12,697 nt of DNA from Pavlovales sp. CCMP2436 (lineage: Eukaryota; Haptophyta; Pavlovophyceae; Pavlovales), in the NCBI GenBank assembly GCA_026770615.1, contig MU631596.1, forward strand, positions 33,414 through 46,110. The letters run 5' to 3'. Under the pieces are notes generated by a model, which ran no database searches, had not been told where the DNA came from, and saw only the letters and a list, made by a program, of their open reading frames with translations. A program made the position numbers and the translations under genes. Shown here piece after piece: positions 7,749 through 12,697 of the stretch (positions within the stretch are counted from its first letter, which is position 1; the number at the start of each line of letters is the position of its first letter).

Positions 7749-7756
7749 GTAACGTC

Positions 7757-7901
7757 TTTTTGTCAGAGGTGGCGGGCTACTCCCTTGGGTGGGCCTTCAG
7801 CGCAAAGGCGCAGCTGAAGGTACCTGCGGGCATGGTGGATTCACTTGCGAAAGTGATGTCGGTATGAAACGAAAGCGATGAAAGGTCGAGCGAGCGGAAT
7901 T
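7757..7901 (+). repeat. Hairpin-containing dispersed repeat, copy 1
   Basis: This segment aligns with 8322-8438 from a shared TTTTTGTCAG through GGTGGGCCTTCAGC, GCTGAAGGTACCTGC, GGCGGATTCA-like and GCGGAAT blocks. It can form an 8-bp hairpin (CCTTCAGC 7794-7801 with GCTGAAGG 7813-7820) and a second hairpin with stem TCACTT/AAGTGA closed by a GCGA tetraloop (7841-7856). It carries about 20 bp near 7771-7790 that copy 2 lacks. Nature unknown: a SINE-like element, a structured RNA, or the end of a larger transposon. Confidence 0.55.
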
Positions 7902-7953
7902 ACAATCAAATTCGATTTTTATTATGATGTCTAGCAAGAATGGTTAGGGTAGC

Positions 7954-8286
7954 GCTGCATGCACGTCCCGTCCCTTCAGTCGCACGCCAACAGTACTGAT
8001 CGTGCGTAAACTCGTGATTACGGGCGCGCGCGAGTGCGCGGGCGGGACGTGCGGGCGCGCCCACGGCTTCTCCACCGACTACCAACTGGTGGCCGCGCGC
8101 CCCGCGGCCTTCCCGCTGCGCAACGCTAAAAGGGCAAAGAGAACCATGACCGGTCGAAATACCAGTCCAAGTGACATAATTTTTTCAAGCGGCGGCGGCG
8201 GTGGCGGCGGCGGCGGCGGCAGCGACGGCGGCGGCGGCAATGGAGGCTGCGAAGGCGACGGCGACGGAGACGGAGTGTGGCTTTAG
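7954..8286 (+). other. Doubtful open frame with GGC microsatellite
   Basis: An open frame runs from the stop at about 7945-7947 to TAG at 8284-8286. Between about 8002 and 8130 it is GC-rich at third positions and reads like coding sequence (VRKLVITGARECAGG, GFSTDYQLVAARPAAFPL). It then enters an AT-rich patch and a poly-Gly tract. No in-frame ATG precedes the coding-like part, so it is at most an exon remnant. Confidence 0.2.
8190..8275 (+). repeat. GGC/GAC trinucleotide microsatellite
   Basis: Nearly pure GGC units run to about 8238 and decay into GGCGAC/GGAGAC-type units to 8275. The repeat sits next to copy 2 of the hairpin repeat. Confidence 0.85.
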
Positions 8287-8321
8287 ATCAGAACGCGGGC
8301 GCGTTCGGCAACTCAAAGGTT

Positions 8322-8438
8322 TTTTTGTCAGTGGTGGGCCTTCAGCGCTTAGCTGAAGGTACCTGCTGGCACGGCGGATTCATATTCGCTAGAGTGACGT
8401 CGTTATGAACCGACGGCGTTGAGAGACGCGGGCGGAAT
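8322..8438 (+). repeat. Hairpin-containing dispersed repeat, copy 2
   Basis: This is the diverged partner of the repeat at 7757-7901, in the same orientation. The 8-bp stem CCTTCAGC/GCTGAAGG (8339-8346 and 8352-8359) is kept exactly while its loop shrinks from 11 to 5 nt (GCTTA). The second hairpin is poorly conserved. Identity elsewhere is partial. Confidence 0.55.
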
Positions 8439-8447
8439 AAATAATAT

Positions 8448-8515
8448 GTAATTTGCTAAAAAACGCGGAGCCTCCGTCTCAATATCGCCCTTCGTATTGC
8501 CCGCGACACCCTGTA
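8448..8515 (+). repeat. 68-bp duplicated segment, copy A
   Basis: It starts GTAATTTGCTAAAAAAC and ends CGCGACACCCTGTA. It aligns end to end with 8941-9007 (GTAATTTGCTAAGAAAC ... CGCGATCCCCTGTA). The last 25 bases match 21 of 25. It directly follows hairpin-repeat copy 2, so both may belong to one longer element. Confidence 0.6.
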
Positions 8516-8836
8516 CTGACAAAATTGAAACGTTTAGTTAACACGTTTTGGTTTTCTACACCACTGATCGGAGTCTGGTCATTTACGAAGCGACAAGGTC
8601 CGGCTTAAGCTGGACAAGGTCACTGCAAACACCATCTTAAGCATTTGGCCAACATCTTAAACTGCGCAAATAGCAAACCTGCAAGTTATTCGAATTATAA
8701 CCTTGCAAAATATCATGTGCGCATTTGCAGCCAGCAGCAAAATATTAAATATACAACGCGAGCCCGCAAAAAATACGCGATAATTTCAGATAGACAACAA
8801 ACTTGGCGAGCGCTGTACCACCTACAGGAGACCACG

Positions 8837-9007
8837 TACAGGGGATCGCGGGCAATAAGAAACCGTCGTGTTAAGAAACTGAGCCTCGTTTTTTAGCCCT
8901 TCAATAGTAATTTTAATCAAAATGTAACCATTGTTTGTACGTAATTTGCTAAGAAACTCAGCCTCAGCCTCAAACCCCGCCGTTCTTATTGCTCGCGATC
9001 CCCTGTA
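8837..9007. mobile_element. 171-bp inverted-repeat element (MITE-like)
   Basis: The first 25 bases (8837-8861, TACAGGGGATCGCGGGCAAT...) are the reverse complement of the last 25 (8983-9007) with one mismatch. The right arm is also the end of duplicated segment B (8941-9007), and a diverged form ends segment A at 8515. I see no clean target-site duplication. It may be a MITE or two retroelement ends facing each other. The right end abuts the truncated reverse transcriptase. Confidence 0.55.
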
Positions 9008-9857
9008 GTAGTGATGGCTGCAGCCATAGCTGAAGCAATCGCAGCAGGACGAGAATTATACATCATCACTTGCGACATTCAAAAGGCATTCGATGCAGTC
9101 CCACGATATGCTCTGTGGGAGGCAATGGAACGACACGGCTACCCACCCGAGACGGTGCGACGCGTTCGCATGCTCCAGACATGCACGGGGGCACATGTGC
9201 GAACAGACTACGGGAGATCAAAGGATTCGGTTCTTACTACCATGGGGTGCGAGCAAGGCTGCCCGCTCAGCCCGATCACGTATCATTGCTTATTTATGAA
9301 CATGCTTCACCGCCAGCTGGATAAGCAGCCAGGCGGCTACCAACCGACTCCGCCGCCAGGCTACACTCACAGAAAGCCGTGCAACCCTCTTAAATACCAG
9401 GCATAAATGGACGATTTAGCACTTTTTGCAGAAAATGCATGCACTGCTCAGGCCATGATAGAAATAGCAGACTGTTTTCTCGCGGCCTACACCATGGAAT
9501 TTAACGCCAAGAAGTGCTATCACACCTCAATACTACCTAAGCTGCCAGAGAACTGGGGACCCAAACCACCCGTTCGGACAGTCAGTGACAATCAAGGCAA
9601 CACCACCCAGAAAGCCTGCATCTGCCTACCACCAAGGGATACAAACTCCCCACACATAGAGGTGCCCCAGACCCCACATGAAAAAACTTTCGAGTACCTG
9701 GGACACCTCCTGCCGCCCACCAACGGCAACTGGCAGGCGCAGGAATGTAAACTCCGGATTAAGCTAGCACGGGCCATGGGCAAGGTACACCTTGCCTCGA
9801 ACAAAAGGGCATGCCACACCCTTTGGGTAGCCAAGCTTTCCCACCACGACGTAGCGT

Positions 9858-9873
9858 CAATACTATTATACTA
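9858..9873 (+). repeat. 16-bp target-site duplication, left copy
   Basis: CAATACTATTATACTA is identical to 10245-10260 and lies within the reverse transcriptase frame. An exact 16-bp direct repeat at both ends of foreign sequence is the mark of a target-primed or staggered-cut insertion. Confidence 0.8.
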
Positions 9874-10244
9874 CTAATAGGGATTCAAGCTGGCGTCTGA
9901 CTGTTCCGAATGTTTTGCTGCTCTGAGCGCTGCGTCGCCCATTGCCCGCTGCGTGCCTTAGTCGGCTGCGCTGGCTTGGGCGCCACCGCGCGTGCCAATG
10001 GATCTCCGGTAGTGTGCCCGGGCAAGGGCGTTTAGGGAGATGATCTGCTGGTTGCTGTTTGTCGTGTTCCCAAGCTAGGCAGCGATCGGGGCCAGCGCGC
10101 TCAAGCGCGCGAGCAGCAGCTGCGCATGGCCGCGTGCCGCGATCGTACCGATCGTGTCGATGAGCTGCTTCTTGATGCGCGCGGCCGCCTCCATCGGACT
10201 CACGCCCATCAGCGCGTACATCTTGCCGCCTCCCTGCGCCGCGA
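9874..10244 (-). mobile_element. 371-bp insertion carrying an antisense coding tail
   Basis: GC-rich DNA interrupts the reverse transcriptase between two 16-bp direct repeats. On its minus strand, from 10244 to the TAG at 10077-10075, it reads an open frame with AAQGGGKMYALMGVSPMEAA, then ARIKKQLIDTIGTIAARGHA and QLLLARLSALAPIAA followed by the stop. The remaining 201 bp toward 9874 would be 3' UTR. This looks like the end of a messenger copied into the genome, truncated at its 5' side. However, no poly(T) occurs at the left boundary, where a poly(A) tail should show. The opposite strand is also open in the same triplets, so the coding sense is not certain. The protein family is not recognised. 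Confidence 0.55.
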
Positions 10245-10260
10245 CAATACTATTATACTA
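10245..10260 (+). repeat. 16-bp target-site duplication, right copy
   Basis: This is an exact copy of 9858-9873. Removing the insertion together with one copy rejoins the reverse transcriptase in frame through ILLY, with a TAG at the junction before MGASDL. The element therefore probably already carried that stop, or gained it later. Confidence 0.8.
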
Positions 10261-10970
10261 GATGGGAGCATCAGACTTATCTGATGATTTCCTGTCTACA
10301 ATGCTTACAGCGATAGTAGAGGCCACGCGCCTTCGCTGCACAATAGGGCCCCACGTAGCAAGAGAACGCCTATGCGGCCCCCCTGAACGCGACGGCCTAG
10401 GTCTGGTGGACCCGCGCGCCCAAAACGCAGGCGAAAAAGTAGCCGCCATGCTGCGCCTACTGAAACTCACCCACGGAATGAGCAACGCATGCCCTCGCAG
10501 CACACGCATTGAGTATCGCTCGGAACGGACCCGCGAGACAAGCCAAGAAAAAATCGATGGATGGGCGCTGGTGTCCGGTGAGCAATACATGTCCCGTATT
10601 AGTTATTTTTACGCCTATACGGCACTTGACATGACTTGTTGCGGCGGACTGGGGGCTTGCCCGATGAGGCCAGGCTTCTAGAGGCACTTCGGCAACACCC
10701 ATAGCTATCCCCAAGGCCATCAAGCGCCTTCTCCCGACCTTTTCTAGCTAGACTAGGACCCGATATGTCCAAAAGTGACCTATAATAGGGGTTTAGATGT
10801 TAATATTTGGGCTAATTGTTTTCTTGCCCTTGCACTCGCTACGCTCGTTCCGGAGGCCACTAATCCTGAATCCGACCAGACCTCTGAGCAAGAGGTCCAA
10901 ATCAAAAGGGGACCTCTGAGCACCCCTAAACAATCCGTATGTCGGGAGATGAGCGACCTGGCGATCCGCG

Positions 10971-10997
10971 GGACGGTGCTGATCTCGTGCACCGTCC
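10971..10997. repeat. 9-bp perfect hairpin
   Basis: GGACGGTGC at 10971-10979 pairs with GCACCGTCC at 10989-10997 across a 9-nt loop. No T-run follows on either side, so it is not a bacterial-type terminator. Role unknown. Confidence 0.6.
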
Positions 10998-11459
10998 GTT
11001 CGCCCGGCCCGATAGGTCTCGCGCCGCCTACAAAGGCAAACCCCCCCATGTTTTTTGGCTGCCTGGTCTATCTGTCCTGCGTAGTAGACTGGTCTGACCA
11101 TGACTGCAGTTGCAACGGCATTCACGAAATTCCCTTCGTTTTGCCGTATGGGTTCCTTAGAAAAAGGCGGAACGGAAAAACGCTATGGAATTTTTTGTTC
11201 ATAATCTCTATTAAGTCGCGCATATTTGTGGTTTTTGCCTCCCGGGGGAAAATCTCAACATATGCGAGCCAGGCTAGCGACCGGAAGTAATGTTTGTGAT
11301 GCGCGAAGGTGAGCCGCGCTCGCAGACGGTGCTGCATTTTCAGACGACGCGAGGGAGAGCAGTGGAGGTCGGTCAGCGCGCCAGTCGAGAGTCGTCAGTC
11401 GTCGATCGTCGTGTGGCTGAACTGATCAGCGGTGGGGACGGTATCCGTGTGCTCGGGGT

Positions 11460-11507
11460 GGATCCCTGGATCTGAGTGTTTTTCAACACTTAAATCCAGT
11501 GAGATCC
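11460..11507. repeat. Three-segment imperfect hairpin
   Basis: From the loop TTTC (11481-11484) outward, three stems stack: AGTGTT/AACACT, TGGAT/ATCCA, and GGATC/GATCC (11460-11464 with 11503-11507), separated by small internal loops. It ends 27 bp before the MITE. Confidence 0.55.
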
Positions 11508-11534
11508 TCTCGGGGACGGACGTTTAAGTAACTG

Positions 11535-11882
11535 CAGGTGTCTACGCCCTAACGCGACAAATCCCTAACGCGACAATGCAGTAAATTCGCTGATTGGCTG
11601 CATGCAGATTAATCTCCGTATTTACCAGTTTTAAAAATGGTTCGTCAGCCAATCAAAATTTTGTCGCGTTAGGGTATATCCCATTGGCGAGTTCGCATGG
11701 GCAATGCACGGCGCCAGTGAGCAGATGGCGGGTCGGCGCCAGCGGAGATTGAAATTCTTGGGCCCATAGGAAGCTGCTCCAGAAATTTTGAAGCCCTGAA
11801 AGCCCGCTGGGCGGCCGTCAGAGATTCCCGAAAATATTAAAATATTTGTCGCGTTAAGTATTTATTAGGGCGTAGACACCTG
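11535..11882. mobile_element. 348-bp MITE with 18-bp terminal inverted repeats
   Basis: CAGGTGTCTACGCCCTAA at 11535-11552 is the exact reverse complement of 11865-11882. The symmetry extends three more bases outward with one mismatch (CTG at 11532, TAG at 11885). CGCGACAA lies just inside on the left, and its complement at 11846-11853 on the right. There is no transposase frame. I could not identify a convincing target-site duplication, so the superfamily is open. Confidence 0.75.
11563..11674. mobile_element. 112-bp inverted repeat nested in the MITE
   Basis: CCCTAACGCGACAA at 11563-11576 is the exact reverse complement of 11661-11674. Further in, TGATTGGCTG at 11591-11600 pairs with CAGCCAATCA at 11646-11655. 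The outer arm repeats, in the same orientation, the 14 bases at 11547-11560 of the enclosing MITE. This suggests either a related element inserted into it or an internal subterminal repeat. Confidence 0.65.
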
Positions 11883-11905
11883 TAGAAATTTACACTTCGC
11901 GCGCG

Positions 11906-12603
11906 ATGAGCAACACACGCGAAGCCGTCGCGATCGTGGCGGCGCTGCTGCGCGAGCATGGGATGCGGGCGACGCTCGCCGCGCTCGAGAAGGAGGCGGG
12001 ATCGCTGATGCAGGAGGGCGACGGCACCATCTCGGACGCGGCCGACCTCGCGCTCAAGCTGCGCGCCCTCAAGCTGGGCAGCAAGGTGGCGCCGGCGCAC
12101 TCCGACCTCGGCGAGAGCGACCCGCTGATGGCGCCCTACGGCGGGAAGCTCGCCGTCGTGCTCGAGCAGACGGTGAGCTCCGCGCACCCGGCCAACGTGC
12201 TCTGCGTCGCCTTCTGCGGGGCCTCGCGCGAGTTCCTGGCCAGTGGCGGCGCCGACAAGCTGATCGCACTCACGTCCGCCACCTCTGGCGAGGTCGAACA
12301 CCGCCTCTCGGACCACACGGCGCCGGTGCTCGCCGTCGCGCCGCAGCCCGACGGGGGCACGCTGCTCGCCTCGGCGGCGATGGACGGCCGGGTTCTGCTG
12401 CACGACGTAAACACGCACGAGTTAGTCGGAGAGTGGACGGCGCACAAAAAGTACGCCCTCTGCGCGAGCTGGCGCGACCGGGAGACTTTCGCCACCTGCT
12501 CGTCCGACGGCACCGTCGCGGCCTTTCGCGCGGGCGGCGAGGCGGGCTCCTCGTTCGTCAAGGCGTTCGACCTGCCCCTCTCGCGCGAACACGGCGTCAC
12601 GTC
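11906..12603 (+). CDS. LisH-WD40 protein, first exon only
   Basis: From the ATG at 11906 the frame is open for about 232 codons until a TG repeat, where an intron probably starts (GT donors are available at 12601 and 12604). Residues about 6-32 (AVAIVAALLREHGMRATLAALEKEAG) match a LisH motif, a short helical dimerisation element. After a linker come WD40-like repeats: HPANVLCVAFCGASREFLAS with GGADKLIAL (94-122), HTAPVLAVAPQPDGG with LLASAAMDGRVLLHDV (137-168), and HKKYALCASWRDRETFATCS with SDGTVAAF (180-207). The missing 3' exons should complete a propeller of seven or so blades. LisH-WD40 proteins act as scaffolds in ubiquitin ligase, motor-regulatory or RNA complexes; the exact family cannot be told from this part. 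The codon use is very GC-rich, like the host genes on the left. The start lies 23 bp beyond the MITE end, so its 5' UTR and core promoter likely lie within MITE sequence. Confidence 0.75.
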
Positions 12604-12621
12604 GTGTGTGTGTGTGTGTGT

Positions 12622-12687
<66 letters not shown>

Positions 12688-12697
12688 GTGTGTGTGT
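12604..12697 (+). repeat. (TG)n microsatellite to window end
   Basis: Nearly pure TG dinucleotides with occasional GGG or GCG interruptions run from 12604 to the last base. The tract probably lies at the start of the first intron of the LisH-WD40 gene; read as coding it would give an implausible Cys-Val repeat. Confidence 0.9.

Larger units (their letters stand above)
9011..10681 (+). pseudogene. Non-LTR-type reverse transcriptase pseudogene
   Basis: The fragment opens inside the polymerase domain. ELYIITCDIQKAFDAVPR is motif A, with the catalytic Asp codon at 9074. MGCEQGCPLSP (about 9242-9274) is motif B. The catalytic box reads A-stop-MDDLALFA: TAA at 9404-9406 stands where the Tyr of YMDD belongs, followed by both Asp codons at 9410-9415. 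Downstream are the FNAKKC and FEYLGHLLPP motifs of the thumb region. The frame reaches 9873, is split by a 371-bp insertion, and resumes at 10262 in the same frame with MGASDLSDDFLS and RDGLGLVDP, a GLGL-type segment typical downstream of such polymerases. It ends at TAG near 10679. The 5' part, any endonuclease and any 3' tail are missing. Lower GC than the host genes fits a mobile origin. It is certainly non-functional as it stands. Confidence 0.82.
10682..11534. other. Intergenic stretch without recognisable gene
   Basis: Several open frames overlap here on both strands (for example 10775-11290 plus, 11122-11337 minus), but none shows a family motif or the high third-position GC of the host genes. 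Small structures are visible. GACCTCTGAGCA is repeated at 10879-10890 and 10911-10922, the first copy forming a 7-bp hairpin with AGAGGTC. There is also a 9-bp perfect hairpin at 10971-10997 and a segmented hairpin at 11460-11507. Confidence 0.5.

Noticed and set aside
7757..8438. Hammerhead ribozyme or tRNA-derived SINE
   Set aside because: No CUGAUGA...GAAA core is present on either strand, and the GGATTCA segment is only a weak partial match to a Pol III B box with no matching A box.
8645..8896. 83-codon open frame
   Set aside because: It is AT-rich, lacks motifs, and its end overlaps the left arm of the 171-bp inverted-repeat element.
10971..10997. Rho-independent terminator
   Set aside because: No T-run follows the stem on either strand, and the context is eukaryotic.
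10793..11290. Open frames on both strands near 10775-11337 as genes
   Set aside because: They overlap each other, lack motifs, and include a CACTCGCTACGCTCG-type palindromic stretch that translates to a common spurious NERSECK string.
11547..11674. CCCTAA/TTAGGG as telomeric repeat
   Set aside because: The hexamers occur singly as part of longer inverted-repeat arms and are never in tandem.

Overview
The window looks like nuclear DNA of a GC-rich unicellular eukaryote. Two protein-coding genes are interrupted by short GT-AG introns of 104-153 nt with C-rich sense strands. The predicted proteins belong to eukaryote-only families: Sfi1-type repeats, the SKA kinetochore complex, ubiquitin-like folds and LisH-WD40. 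Degraded retroelement and MITE sequence is present. A microalga, perhaps a haptophyte, fits the base composition, but that placement is a guess from style and not from a marker gene.

Layout. (1) Positions 1-2865, minus strand: a 955-codon open frame running off the left edge, with a coiled coil followed by about 600 residues of Trp-periodic repeats resembling the centrin-binding repeats of Sfi1. (2) Positions 2866-3370: a divergent promoter region with two perfect E2F-type octamers and a perfect 10-bp inverted repeat. (3) Positions 3371-5378, plus strand: a three-exon gene whose spliced product (581 aa) has the N-terminal YGY region, the central LExxGLSE motif and a C-terminal winged helix of SKA3-like kinetochore proteins. 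(4) Positions 5430-5800: an AT-rich island between convergent genes. (5) Positions 5851-6932, minus strand: a three-exon gene for a 286-aa protein with tandem ubiquitin-like domains and a Lys-rich tail.

(6) Positions 7130-9010: no intact gene. It holds CACTC-type simple repeats, two diverged copies of a hairpin-containing repeat, a GGC microsatellite, a duplicated 68-bp segment, a 171-bp inverted-repeat element and a few exon-like scraps. (7) Positions 9011-10681, plus strand: a dead non-LTR-type reverse transcriptase, 5'-truncated, with a stop codon in place of the Tyr of its YMDD box and split by a 371-bp insertion flanked by 16-bp direct repeats. (8) Positions 10682-11534: no recognisable gene, a few hairpins. 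(9) Positions 11535-11882: a MITE with 18-bp terminal inverted repeats and a second, related inverted repeat nested in it. (10) Positions 11906-12603, plus strand: first exon of a LisH-WD40 gene starting 23 bp beyond the MITE end and running into a (TG)n tract at the window edge.

The most coherent biological story is the divergent pair. A probable centrosome/basal-body scaffold and a probable kinetochore subunit share one promoter carrying E2F consensus sites, as expected for co-regulated cell-division genes. The right half is a graveyard of mobile elements between that block and the LisH-WD40 gene.
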